Assembly: GCA_963971305.1 (NCBI GenBank)
Contig: OZ020306.1
Location: forward strand, 4,208,842-4,272,841
From: Arcuatula senhousia
Taxonomy: Eukaryota; Mollusca; Bivalvia; Mytilida; Mytilidae
Direction of reading: 5' to 3'
DNA length: 64,000 bases
The translations under genes were made by a program, and so were the position numbers. Below are positions 33,301 through 48,300 of this stretch, in pieces; within the stretch, counting starts at the first letter, position 1; each line of letters begins with the position of its first letter. Below the pieces are notes generated by a model. That model had not been told where the DNA came from. It was given only the letters and a program-made list of their open reading frames with translations, and searched no databases.

Positions 33301-36300
33301 TAACAATTCTGCAATGCTAACTTTTCCTCTAGCTCTAACGGTTTTCAAGATATAGTCCAAAAACTGCAAAAATGGTCAATTTTGATGATTAAAGGGCAAT
33401 AACTCCTATAAGGAGTCGTTTCACAACTTTGACTCAATGGAGTGATTTGTAGAGCTTTTCATGCTGAACAAGGATGGTTGCTTCGGATTTTCTCTATCTC
33501 TTATACTCTTCGAGTTATAAGCCAAAAACAATGGTCTGACCCCCCTGTTCTATTTTTAACAACAGCGGCCATGTTGGTTTGTCAACATTTATATAATTCA
33601 CAAACTTGGTAGAGGACATCCTAAAAATCAAGTTTACCAAGTTACAATGCAATCCCTTCAGTGGTTTCAGAGAAGAAGATCTTTGAAGAAAAGTAAACGG
33701 ACGGACGACGGACGCTTAACGATGACAATAGCTCACCTGACCCTTCGGGTCAGGTGAGCTAAAAATGCTATTTTTTACCTTTAAGGGGCTGTAACCCCTA
33801 TAAGGGATCATCTGACAACTTTGACCAAATGGAGACTTTTGAAGAACTTTTGATGCTGAAGCAGTAGGGTGGCATCAGATTTCATTTATCTCTTAAGGTT
33901 CATCTGTACCTTTCGTTAAAAATAGCGAAATTTTCTACCTATTTTTTAGTATATGCAGAACAAAAACTACAAATAAAATAATAAAATAAAGCATAGCTGG
34001 ACCTAGATATGGTAATTTCTGATTCAATTTCTATCAATTTTTCATTTTAAGTTCCTTAAAAATAAAGATCTCTTTTTTTTCCTGTTCAGATTTTAAATTG
34101 AAAAAGGACAAACTATCCCTATTGTGCCTCTTACATGAAACGAAGTGAACACTTTTAGTTAGATCCCTTATTGATAGTTGCATGAAATTTGAGGCCACAA
34201 GAAAGGGTGAAAGTGATATTAGCCTTAAATCGGATGTTTTTAAAAGCGGAGAAAAAAGAGATCTCTTAAACAAAGGATTTTTTCTGGATGAATTCATAGA
34301 AAAAAGGTAAGAATTTTTAATATCTAGGTCCAGCTACACGTTATATTTCAATTTTATGTGCAGTTTTGGCTGTGCATATATTGGAAATAAATTAAAAATA
34401 ACGCCATGTTTTAAGGAAAGGTACAGATGAACCTTAAACTTTTTGATTTACAACCAAAAAACAGTGGTCTGTCCCCCCTGGTCTATTTTTAGCAACGGCG
34501 GCCATGTTTTTTGAACACCCTAGAAAACAACCATACCAAGTTTCATCACTTTCTGTCAAGCGCTTTCAGAAAAGAAGATATTTGAAAAGTTGAACGGACA
34601 GATGACGGAAGACGGAGGACAGACGGACGCCAAGTGACAACAATAGCTCACATGGCCTTAGGCCAGGTGAGCTAAAAAGTGTAGAAAATACAATTGCAAT
34701 GAATTTTCAAACTTCAAAGGGACATTGCTCCCTTAAAAATTTGTAGACCGGCACGAAACTCCAACTTGATTTGTAACTCATCAAGGTAAACTCACAGACC
34801 AAAAATCAGTTCATTATCTATAAGCGTTTAGAAAAAAAGTGCGGAAAACTGAAATTTTAGTGAATTTTCAAAGTTCAAAGGGCCATAACTCCCATAAAAA
34901 AATTTGTGGACGGGCACAAAACTCAAACTTAATCTGTAACTCATCATTGTTAAATCACATACCAAAAATCAGTTCATTATCTATAAGTGTTAAGGAAAAA
35001 AGGGCGGAAAACTGATATTTTAGTGAATTTTCAAAGTTCAAAGAGCCATAACTCCAATAAAAATCAAAACTTCATCTGTAACTCATCAAGATAAACTCAC
35101 ATACCAAAAATCAGTTCATTTTCTATAAGCGTTTAGAAAAAAAGTGTGGAAAACTGAGGTGTGACAGACGGACGGACAGAGCGCAAACCTATAGTCCCCT
35201 TCAGCTTTCGCCGGTAGGGGACTAGAAACCTATAGTCCCCTTCGGCTTTCGCCGGTAGGAGACTAAAAATTTCATTAGCCTTACTTTAACATCCTAGCAC
35301 CAATCTCAACATTTGTAATCTTTTAAAAGTCTCATTAGCCTTACTTTAACAAACTAGCATGCTTATCAACATTTGTTATTGTTTAAAAAGTCTCATTAGA
35401 ATTAATGCGGAAAACTTTCAAAATCCACTTACCCTGGGTTTAATTTCACTTAAGCCGGGTAACAGGTAATGGGAATCCTAGAACCCTGTCTTTTAATAGT
35501 TTCTTTACTTACAATCCAGAGTACATAGTAAATACATCATCTGGGCGACAAGCTTCAGGTCCAACAGCATTCTCAGCTAAACATAACACAGCATGTAAAT
35601 TCTCTTTAAATCCCTACAATAAAAGTAAAAATATTCACTGCTTTAATCTTCACTTAACAGCACCGCATTTAAATTCTGTTTAAATCCCGAAAAATAAAAG
35701 TAACGAGAGTTAACACTTAAGTGTGTCTCGCTTGGGGCACCATCAGAAACAATAATTTTTTCTTACTTCCACTATATATTAAATTTTTAAGGATTTTCAA
35801 TTTCTGAGATCAAAAGGTTTTAATCTTTTAGTTTTAGTTTAAAGAACTAAAACATTACTAATATATGCAATAACAAGAATATGTCCAACAGACATAATGC
35901 CCCATCTTGCAACATTTATTTTTTTTCTGCAAAAAGTAAACCATAACGTTGTTCCAAGAGTTATTATATGGATTTTAACAATTCTTCTATAAGTGATCAT
36001 TCATGCAGAAAATACAGGTCACAGCCAGCATCTGAAGCATACATTCTGCTTAGCATCACTAGGAGCACCTACCAAACCAATATAGTTGATGAGGCACATG
36101 TCAGTAAGTGGGAATGGACTATATCCATTCTTCTGTAAGAGGTCATCCATGCGGAAAATATAGGTTAAATCCAGCATCCGAAGCATGCATTGTGCTAAAC
36201 ATCACAAGGTGCACCTACCATACCAAAATGATTGATGTGGCATATGTCAGTAAGTGGGAAAGACTAAAACCCTTCTTCTGAAAGTGGTCATTCATGCAGA

Positions 36301-39300
36301 AAATATAGGTCACATCCAGCATCCGAAGCATGGATTGCGCTTAGCACCACTAGGTGCACCTACCATACCAATATGATAGATGTGGCATTTGTCAGTTAGT
36401 GGGAATAGCCTTTAACCATTTTTCTGAAAGTGGTTATTCATGCGGAAATAAAGGTAATAACAAAACTATCGAACTTGAATGATCAATCTCATAGTCCAGA
36501 GAAAATGACAAAACGAATCAGTCATACCGGAGAATTGGTGGATCGCAATGGTCCTGACTTGGTACAGGCATTTCAAACGAAATGCGGAAAATATAGGTCA
36601 CATCTAGCATCCGAAGCATGCATTGTGCTTAGCATCACTAAGTGCACCTACCATACCAATATGATTGATGTGGCATTTGTCAGTAAGTGGGAATTGAATT
36701 TAACCATTTTTCTGAAAGTGGTCATTCATGCGGAAAATATAGGTCACATCCAGCATCCAAAGCATGCATTGTGCTTAGCATCAATAGGTGCACCTACCTT
36801 AGCAATACTTTAAACTTATCTTTGCAGGTACTTATTTTCATGATTTTATGATTTCACCCAAGTTCGCGGGTACATGTGGCATTTTTACGAATTCAGCTCA
36901 TTATTCTATTCATTTCATACAATTTATTTCATTTCGCGGTATTTAATATAGCGAAAAATGCTTGACCACGAAATCCATGAAAATAAATACCTCACGAAAA
37001 TAAGTATGTTTACAGTATGTTTGATGTGGCACTTGTCAGTAAGTGGGAATTTTCAAATACGAGGATTTGGGACGGACGGACAAAAAGTTGACTGACTAAA
37101 GGACCCAAACACTATATGCCCCTCTACTTTCTGAGGCGGGGCATCAACAGTTGATTTTTTGGGCGTAACCCGTCTTTGCCCTACTGTAGAAATGTAACTG
37201 TAAAATATATATCAACACCATTGACACATTTTGTTGACAGAATTTAATGAAGAATCAAATAAAAAAGAATTTTCAAAATCTAATGAATAATAAACATTCA
37301 ACAACAGTTTTGTCAATTCACCCGTTTTAGCCCCTTTTGGCACTTTTTATCTAAAACGGTAGGGGCCACAAACCTCAATACATTTCCAAAATTTTATAAC
37401 AATCAGTCCATATTTACACAAGTTAGCACACAGAAATCAAATGCCCACAGACGACATTTTGCAGTCGTATAAAAATGAGCACAATTAGTTTAGAAGATTA
37501 TTTTACCAGTTTAACTGCTGCATAAAAAGCTCCCAGAATTCCTGCTGCCCCTCCACAGTCACGCTTCATTCCACACATGCCTGTCTGAAAAAAAAACAAA
37601 CCAAAAGTTTGAAAACAAATGTTCACTGTAGTTAAAAAGGTTCACATAGGACTTTAATTTGCTCTGTCATTCAACTATTTTTTCAGGTTCATAAAGGACT
37701 ATAATTGGCCCCTTCAATGAGCAGGTTTATAAGGTACATAAAGGATTATAATTGTCACTGGCAATGAGTAGGTTTATAAGTTTTATAAAGGACTATAATT
37801 GGCCCTGTCAATGAGCTGGTTCATAAGGTTCATAAAGGCCTATAATTTGCTCTGTCAATGAGCTATTTTGTAAGGTTCATAAAGGACAAAAATTGGCCCT
37901 GACAATAAGCTGGTTTATCAGTTTCACAAAGGGCCCAGGAGCCTTAATAACTCATATGGCTTTAATGATAATATACTTAACAACATAAGAAACACACCAC
38001 TTCCATTCATTTTCTTTGACTTAAAAAGATTAATAGCAAATTTCTAATAAAGTGGTTATCAGAATGATCTGAATTTTCGGCACAACATGTGTGGGGTCCT
38101 TAACACCAATTCTGCAAAAATTCAAAAAAAATCTGATTTTTCGTTTTAAATTTTTTTTTAAATGAATTTATTAGCCTAAAAATGAAAAATTCACCAATTT
38201 TTTATTTTTTTTATGCCTATCCAAAGCGTAACCAAAAAATGGGAAATAAAGCTTAAATTTCACAAAAATTGTCCAAACTTATCAGAAACATGCATTTTTA
38301 AATTGATCAATCTTGTACTTTGTTTTTGCGACTTCTTTATAAAAAGTTCATGCCGTTAGCACACTGGTGCCAAGAAACAGAGGTACCAATGGGGTATCTG
38401 AATGTCAAAAGTCCAAAAGGGCAGAGACAAAACCAGTAAACACCAACAAGAACGGGACAAAGTTTTGTTGAAAGTTTTCCTTGAGAGTCAATTTCAAGAT
38501 GCAGATCTAAATATGAAGCAGACTTCCTAGAATCCTTAGTGTCCTTAATCTCAAGTTCCTGAGAATATATAAGATGGAGAAAGTCATCAAATCGAGAATT
38601 GTTCAGTGAAAGGACATGTCAATATAACGGAAAGTGAGATTAAAAGAGAGAACTAGTCTACCATCTTTTTTGTTTAGAAGTGATTGTAAGAAGTCTGCTT
38701 CATATGAATGAAGGATTGAATCAGCAAGCAAAGGTGCACAATTTCAGTTATAATGGCTTGGTTTATATTGAATTTGGTTTGATCTATCATTTAGCATAAA
38801 AGAATTAATAAAACTTTCAAAATCTTTAAAGAATCCTGGATGGAAAGAAGTGGTGTGTTATTTGTGTTGCTGAGTATAGAATGAAAGGATCTTTTATAAA
38901 TATTTAGGGCTTCTAAGGAAAAAAATTCCTAATAGAGTCACTATACAACTTCAGCCTATAAAGGCTTTTGTGGAGCACACTAAGTTGAACATTTACATGC
39001 AAGCAAGCTAAAGCTTTTTAATGTATTTTCTTATTTTCAATCTATAGGCTAAAACAAACAATTACGATAATAATTACTCCTTTAAAGGGTCTTCTGACAA
39101 CTTTGACTTAATGGAGACCTTTGTAAAGCTTGATGAGCTGAACGTTTAAGAAAGCAACAACTTTTTCTTTCTGCAATAGTTTTATTCTGTAAAGCAAAAC
39201 CAAGCAGGAAATAACATAAATAACTTAACATGAATTGCAATTAAATTATCCTCTTGACCTAGTCCCAAACAGGAAGTAGAAGTCCAACAGGTATGAAAAT

Positions 39301-42300
39301 CCCTTAATTAGGACCTACAGTTTGTCACATTGAACCATCCTACCAGGTTTTAAATCATTCTAAAGTATGGTTTCTGAGAAAAACTTGACCAACATGCAGA
39401 CATCAAAGTAAAACTAAATGCCCTCCATTTAATTGTGAAATTTTTAATATTTTTATGTAAAATGACCTAACTACTATTAATTTTCATAAAAAAATTGACA
39501 ATTATGCCCCCCTCTTTTCATTGAGCTCTGGATCCAACCCTGAAGAGCACTATTTTTCACCTTTAAAGGACCATAAGCCCTAAAAGGGATCATCTGACAA
39601 CTTTGACCTATAAAGGACTAATGGACTATAATTGGTCCTGTTATTGAGCTAGTTTATAAGGTTAATAAAGGACTATAAGTCTTATGAACATTTCAACAGC
39701 AACATTTTGTATCTGAATCTAGTTTGAAATTTCAACAGTTTTTTCTTAATCTAATTGTATAGCATGTCAGTAATAAATCTTTAAAAACTATCATATTTAT
39801 TGTTTCTAGTTAACTCAGTTAAGAGCTAAATCCTTTTATTAAATCAAGTTTGACTCCCAGATAATGGAGTTTTAGAAATGAAACATCTTTGAAATATTAA
39901 GTCATAAGCATATTATTTTTTTTCTATCTACAGTTACACCGGTGAAGCTCAACGCGAATTAATTCTCATTCGCACACTACTGATATCAGTGTTTTGTGGT
40001 GTTACATCGTGATTCACTGATTTAATAATGTTCTTTCCTTCAACATTTTAAGAGGAATAACCTCTAAAATGATCAGTATTACAATCTTGACCTTATTTCA
40101 TATTTTGTAGATCATGATGTGCTTAACAATATGCAATTCATATTTCTTAAATATATCATAAAGATTTTAAGATATTGAGCTTAAATCATTTATGTAAGTG
40201 CAAAACTAAAAAAAAATTAAAATAAAAGGGCAATTACACTTTCATGGGTTGTTGGGTCTTCTTCAAAATTTCAGGGCTGGTTGTTAATGTATTGAGTTGT
40301 TGATCACTTTTTTTCTCCATAAAAATTTAAAAATCTGTCACCCTTTTTGAGTTATTAGCATAAAACTGCAATTTACCCCCAGTCACAGTGGCCATGTTTT
40401 ACAACCAATCAAAAATCCCCACATCAGTTCTAAGCACTGAATGCTAATGAATAACCGTATCCAAGTTTGTCAGAGGAGTTAACGTTTTAATAAGTTTACG
40501 GATGGACGGACGGATGAAGGACGCCAAGTGATGACAATAGCTCACATGACCCTTTGGTCAGGTGAGCTAAAAAGGTTAACATTGGCCAAATCAGTGTAAA
40601 ATTGCAAAGTCACTTGACCGTGACTGCAGGAGCATACAGTTAAATGCCCTTGAAATTGATCTGTACTGATGCTAATGCAACTGCATACCAAATATCAATG
40701 GTGTATCACAACTGCTTCATGTTAAACAGACGTAAGAAAAAATGTTAACATTTAGCTAAATCAGTATAAAATCTCAAAGTCACTTGACCCTGACTGCAGG
40801 ACCATACAGATAAATGCCCTTGAAATTGATCTGTACAGATGCTAATGCAACTGCATACCCAATATCAATGATGTACCATAACTGCTTCATGCTAAACAGA
40901 CTTAAGAAAAAAGGTTAACATTGACCAAGTCAATATAAAATTGCAGTCAGTAGACTGTGACTGCAGGAGCATACAGATGAAATGCTTTCAAAACTGATCT
41001 GTACTGATGCTAATGCAACTGCGTACCTAATATCAATGTTGTACCATAGCTTGTTCACATAAAACAGACGCAAAAACTTAAACAATTTTGGGCGCCACCA
41101 TCAGAATCACCATACCTAAGTCTCGCTTTCCGCGACATTCGTCGCACGCGAGACCAAAAAACACCTATCTGGGAGTAGATTTGCTAACACTGCCAATAAA
41201 ACAGCTGTGTTTCAGAGTTGTTTTGCGGTGTTACACCCAAAGTACACCACGTCAATTGCTGTGAATCACGTTTTTTTTTTTCACAAAATATTACGATAGA
41301 GAACTAATTGGCGTTGAGCTAACTGTAACTGATTGAGTGTATGAGTGTTGAGGTAAGTAATACTTACTTTAGTTTTAATGCATAGACCACCAGTATCAAA
41401 TACAATTCCTTTGCCTACCCATGCTATTGTTTTAGTTGCATTGCTGGGTTTGTGGCTAAGTACAGCTAGAGCTGGAGGGTTGACTGCAGCCTTCCCTACA
41501 TTGAACAATCCTAAAAGACAAAAGTTAGTTTTTACATTGAACAGTCCTAAAAGACAAAAGTTAGTTTCTACATTGAACAATCCTAAAATACAAAAGTTAG
41601 TTTCTACATTGAACAATCCTAGAAGACAAAACTTAGTTTCTACATTGAACAATCCTAAAATACAAAAGTTAGTTTCTACATTGTACAGTCCTAAAAGACA
41701 AAAGTTAGTTTCTACATTGAACAATCCTGAAAGACAAAAGTTAGTTTCTACATTGTACAGTCCTAAAAGACAAAAGTTATTTCTACATTGTACAGTCCTA
41801 GAAGACAAAACTTAGTTTCTACATTGAACAATCCTAAGACAAAAGTTAGTTTCTACATTAAACAATCCTAAGACAAAACTTAGTTTCTACATTGAACAGT
41901 CCTAAAAGACAAAAGTTAGTTTCTACATTGAACAATCCTTAAAGACAAAAGTTATTTCTACATTGAACAGTCCTAAAAGACAAAACTTAGTTTCTACATT
42001 GAACAATCCTCAAAGACAAAAGTTAGTTTCTACATTGAACAATCCTCAAAGACAAAAGTTAGTTTCTACATTAAACAATCCTAAAAGACAAAACTTAGTT
42101 TCTACATTGAACAATCCTCAAAGACAAAAGTTAGTGTCTACATTGAACAGTCCTAAAAGACAAAAGTTAGTTTCTACATTGAACAATCCTAAAAGACAAA
42201 AATTAGTTTCTACATTTAACAATTATAAAAGACAAAAGTTAGTTTCTGCATTGTACGATCCTTAAAGTTCAAAGACAAAAGTACGCCCCACCCCAACTGA

Positions 42301-45300
42301 GACTACTCATATTGAATTCTATAAAGGGGTCTTTAACATGCATCCTGTTTTGTTCTTCCCATTCACAGGACAGTCTCCCCATACACAGGACAACAATTCC
42401 TTGCCCCTAAGCTTTCAAAGGACTAGCATTGTTTTTTGAGATGATGAAATGTTTACCCCTGACAAGGATTGAACCACAAGTGTTGGTGTAAGCAGTCCAA
42501 TGTGTTGACACCACAGGATCTCTCATTAATGTAATAAGGGGTTCAATTGATTTGTTAACACATGGATATTGCCCAGAGTAGAACTAATATATACATCAAG
42601 CTTGTAAGTGCAATATATTTTTTTAAAAGATAATATACTTCAAAATTCTTATATTGAACTTTTAGCTTAGGATATGACATCACCAATATTCAAACTAGTG
42701 CTAAGCTGGAAAATAACTGGAAATTAACTTTTAGTTATTTTCTCAAGGAAGTATGCTACTATACAAAACTAGATAATGTGTCTATGAGCCACAGGATGGC
42801 CCTCCCGTTCTTGAAATATCATTGACCCTCAATGTGTATTACCTGGGATATGGACCTTTACCAAGAAATTGATCAAAAGTGTTCATGTGTAAAATATAGG
42901 TCGCTGTGACCTTATTTCTGATGGGTGGTGTTATGTACCAAGACTCATCGAGAAGTGAAATATTATTGACCCCTAACATGTAGTATTCAAGATATGGACC
43001 ATAACCAAGAACTTAACCAAAGTCATTAATGCGTAAATATAGGTCACAGTGACCTCATTTCTAGAGGATGGTGTCACTTTACCCAAGACACATCTAGTGG
43101 TGAAATATCATTGACCCCCAACATCCAGTATCCAAGTTATGGACCTTAACCAAGAACTTAACCGAAGTCCTTCATGCATAAAATATAGATCACAGTGACC
43201 TAATTTTTATTGGGTGGTGTCATGTTACCCAAGACACATCTAGTGGTGAAATACCATTGACCATCAACATGTAGTATCTGAGATATGGACCTTAACCAAG
43301 AACTTAACCAAGTTCATTCATGCGTAAAATATAGGTCACAGTGACCTAATTTCTAGTGGGTGGTGTCGCCTCACCTAAGACACATCTAGTAGTGAAATAT
43401 CATTGACCCCCAACATCTAGTATCCAAGTTATGGACCTTAACCAAGAACTTAACCGAAGTCATTCATGCGTAAAATATAGGTCACAGCGACCTTATTTCT
43501 AGTGGGTGGTGTCACCTTACCTAAGACACATCTAGTAGTGAAATATCATTGACCCCCAACATCTAGTATCCAAGTTATGGACCTTAACCAAGAACTTAAC
43601 CGAAGTCATTCATGCATAAAATATAGGTCACAGTGACCTAATTTCTAGTGGGTGGTGTAGCCCTACCCAAGACCCATCTGGTGGTGAAATATCGTTGACC
43701 CCCAACATCTAGTATCCGAGTAATGGACCTTAACCAAGAACTTAACCAAAGTGTTACGGACGGACGTACGGACGTACGGACGTACGGACGGACGGACGGA
43801 CGGACAAGGGTAAAACTATATGTCCGATCCACATACGTGGTCGGGCCATAAAAAACTAATTTATCATGAAAATCATTCATTTGATTTTCTTAAAAATATG
43901 GAGGAGGTTATTTGTTTTATCTCTACACCTGAATGCTTACTTCTATCACTAACTGACAGAATAAAATATACCTCCAAAGCCTCTCTCATCTAGTTCCTTC
44001 CCAGATATAACAATTGGTTTTATTCCCAATTCTTTCCCTACACTTGATACCTCCTGCAAAGAAAACAAACAATGGTAGCATAAAAATTACTTCTGTTCAT
44101 ATGCTCAATTTTTTGTTGAGTCTATGATGAGAACAGGAAAAGAGGAACAAAGAGAAAATGAATCCAACAACAAGTCTTTGTAGATTGATTGATTGATAGG
44201 AGTTTGCTTTGTGTTCTGTCGGTGATTGTTCAGCCATCATCAGGACAAAAGTTGTAGAGCCTGAAAATAGGCTATAGAGTCTGTAATATTTATCAGAACA
44301 ATAAGTCACTATTAAGTAAATAATTAATGTCAATAAAAAGCTACGCCGAGCGCAGCATGATACAACCACAACAGTTGAACCCTGTACATTGGAGGCCCAA
44401 TATGGATCGTCTATTGGTAATCACATGCAACCCATGGTGGACTTATACAGCGTTTTGACACATGCATCCTGTGGTGGACTTTAAAATGCATATTTGACAC
44501 ATATATAATTTACATTTACATTTAATAGAAAAAATCTTTTTCTATATTAATTGAAATTTTTGACCCGATTTTAGCCCCTTTTGGCCCTTTTTTCTAAAAT
44601 GGTAAGGGTCACAAACCCCAAATGCAATTAAAGCTTCCTTCAGTGGATATAATCATTATATTAAGACTTCATAATAATTGGCTAGCCCACTACAGCTAAA
44701 TTTCTTGTGTAATTCCATTTGCGTTGACCAACCTTTAAAAATGGCGTTTTTTGCCCCTTCGACCCCTAATATCTCAAAAACAGTAATAGATATTGCAAAT
44801 CTAATTGAAAACCCCAGGCAGTTTTCACAAGGATTCCAATGAAAAAAGATTTTAAAAATCGGACCACAAATAAACAAGTTGATTTTTTGGGCGTGGCCCA
44901 TCTTTGGACCCCTGTAGCAATGTTACAGTACAATATACATCAAAACCATTATCACATTTAGTTGACAGAATTTAAAGAGGATTACAATAAAAAAAGAATT
45001 TTCAAAATCGAAAGAATAATAAACATTCTACAACAGTTTTGTCAATACACCCATTTTAGCACCTTTTGGTCCTTTTTTCTAAAACGGTAGGGGCCACCAA
45101 ACTCAAATACATTAGGAACCTTTCTCTAGTGGTTACAAACATCATATCAAAATTTCATAACAATTGGTCAATATTTACTCAAGTTATCGCATGGAATCCA
45201 AATGTCCCCAGACAACGACAACAACGATGACGAAGACACCAACGACATCGCCATAAAATTATACAATGGCAAAAATTTTGCGGTTGTATAAAAATATTAG

Positions 45301-48300
45301 AATGCTGTGAATTCATTTATATTCATAGATATGAACTTTGATGGATTCCCTCAAAAAGACATTTTGTTTGGTTTTTAACTTTGTGGTTTGGACATGTTAC
45401 TAGAAGGAATCAATGTAAAATTAATACTTTGTTAGATTCTTTTGGCTGACCTCCATGAAACCTGTCCACAGTTGTACCTCAAGCCCTATGAATAATAATG
45501 AAACCCCATTACATAAAACTTGTCAACTTTCTCATTTTCTCAAAATTATTTCAGAGAAAACAATAGATTCATGTGTGAGATAATTACCTCTAAGAATCTC
45601 CCAGTGTGCATAATGTTACATGGTATGTCAACAATTTTAGCAGCCAGCCTTATTCCGTGGGCTTGAGCTGATAAACAGTCGATCTCAGATTGTGAGAGTG
45701 GAGTCTGACTGTCTTCGTTAACCAGCAGATACTCGACTGTCACCTTGCTATCACCTGCTTCAGATGATTTCCCATTGTATAATGGTAGGGCTCGAGCTAC
45801 AGCACAGCCAAGTGCAACAGCATCTTTCTTTTCACATACAATCTACAACAATAATCATCTTGTTATCAGGTTAAAATATCTATTAAATTCTAATACTCAA
45901 GATTCATTTAATTTTGTTGTGATCAATTTTCTCCAAAAATATCTTGTTGGATTTTAGATTGTGCGGTTTAAACATGTTCCTAGAAGGAAACAACATACAA
46001 TTTACACTTCGTTGGGTTCTTATTTTTGTGGGGGACTTCTACCCATGAAAATGTGTACCCAACAAAATAATGATACCACACAGTAAAACTTAAATGTAGA
46101 TGAAACAAGTTTTTACTATTTATTCAGTTTCCACATTTCTTCAGACAAACAGAGTATCAATAAAACAGATAAATGTTATAAAATATCTATGATCAACTTT
46201 TCCCATGTAAAACTAGAGGCTCCCAGGTGCCTGAATCTCTCATCTGATCTCTAATGCTATTTTTTTACCTAGTTTGCACCATGATCTACATGTACCTGGT
46301 AAGTATCATTAAGTTAGGTTAGAAAACACTCTAAAGATCAATTACACTAAGTATTTCATTGCACTTTAGGATTGGGCTTGATATGTAGTTTATTTTCAAT
46401 CAAGGGCCAATTGAAAAACAGCAAGCAGCGACCACTGGTCACATTGAAGGCTGCTGGCTGTATTTTATTTTGGATTTTTTAAATTGGCATTTATATTGTA
46501 GGTTGTGTTGGTACACTTATTCCACATCTCATTTTCTTCTAAGTTACAAAGCTTTATAAAAAATTTCAGATAAAATTAATAGAAAACAGTGAAAGGGAGA
46601 TAAGTCTTAAACAGTTAATCTGACAATTTTGACCCTGAATCTTTTTTGTAAATCTCAATGAGCTTAACAATTTGTCAATACTAACTTTTCCTCCAGCACT
46701 TAAGGTTTTCAAGATAAAGTAAAATAAAGTGTTAACACAGAGATATGTCTCGCCTGTCACAGCTGGACACTGTACAAAATGAAGTTAAAAAATGCAAATA
46801 CTTTTAAAAATTGACTACAGTAGTAGCAATTACTCATAAAATTGATCTGTGGTGATGCAAATGCAATTGTATACCAAATATCACTGGTGTACCATATGCA
46901 TTACTTGTTCAAGTAAAAAAGATGAAGAAAAAACATTCACATTTATGAAAATAAGTAAAAAATCTCAAAAAGTATAGTCCCTTACTGCAGGAGCATACAG
47001 ACAAGTGTCCTTAATGATCAAGTGAATAACCTTCTATCATATTTGACTTACCACTAAGTACCTTCTATCATATTTGACTTACCACTAAGTACCTTCTCAT
47101 ATTTGACTAACCACTAAGTACCTTCTCATATTTGACTAACCACTAAGTACCTTCTATCATATTTGACTAACCACTAAGTACCTTCTCATATTTGACTAAC
47201 CACTAAGTACCTTCTATCATATTTGACTAACCATTAAGTACCTTCTATCATATTTGACTTACCACTAAGTATCTTGTATCATATTTGACTTACCACTAAG
47301 TACCTTCTATCATATTTGACTTACCACTAAGTACCTTCTATCATATTTGACTTACCACTAAGTACCTTCTCATATTTGACTATGCTTACCACTAAGTACC
47401 TTCTATCATATTTGACTTACCACTAAGTACATTCTCATATTTGACTATGCTTACCACTAAGTACCTTCTATCACAGTTGACTTACCACTAAGTACCTTCT
47501 ATCATAGTTGACTTACCACTAAGTACCTTCTATCATATTTGACCTACCACTAAGTACCTTCTATCATATTTGACTTACCACTAAGTATCTTCTATCATAT
47601 TTGACTTACCACTAAATACCTTCTATCATAATTGACTGTGCTTACCACTAAGTACCTTCTATCATAGTTGACTTACCACTAAGTACCTTCTATCATAGTT
47701 GACTTACCACTAAGTACCTTCTATCATATTTGCCTTACCACTAAGTACCTTCTATCATATTTGACCTACCACTAAGTACCTTCTATCATATTTGACTTAC
47801 CACTAAGTACCTTCTATCATATTTGACTTTTTATATATCATAAGATGCTATTGATTGGACTTTAAGATTGACAAAAATCAAGCATTTTAAGGCCTTATTA
47901 TTAATCTGTGTGGTTTAAAACCTTCTATCATATTTGACTGTGCTTACCACTAAGTACCTTCTATCATATATGATTTACCAATAAGTACCTTCTATCATAT
48001 TTGACTTACCACTAATTACCTTCTATCATATTTGACTTACCACTAAGTACCTTCAATCATATTTGACTATGCTTACCACTAAGTACCTTCTATCATATTT
48101 GCCTTACCACTAAGTATCTTCTATCATATTTGACCTACCACTAAGTACCTTCTATCATATTTGACTGACCACTAAGTACCTTCTATCCTATTTGACTGAC
48201 CACTAAGTACCTTCTATCATATTTGACCTACCACTAAGTACCTTCTATCATATTTGACTGACCACTAAGTACCTTCTATCATATTTGACTTACCACTAAG

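Larger units (their letters stand above)
31087..34677 (+). mobile_element. Pearl/Helentron-like element hosting four nested elements
   Basis: Starts AAGAGGCTCCCAGGAGCCTG and ends GGCCAGGTGAGCTAAAAA. The host body is recognised between insertions by repeated AAGGGATCATCTGACAACTT blocks (31230, 32360, 33800). Interruptions: 31340-32323, 32478-32766, 32776-33765 and 33893-34437. An ACGG-type microsatellite (GACGGAAGACGGAGGACAGA) precedes the 3' hairpin. Confidence 0.65.

Noticed and set aside
36430..36813. 127-codon plus-strand ORF
   Set aside because: Lies in the ~145-bp tandem units of a pearl-like element and carries no recognisable domain.
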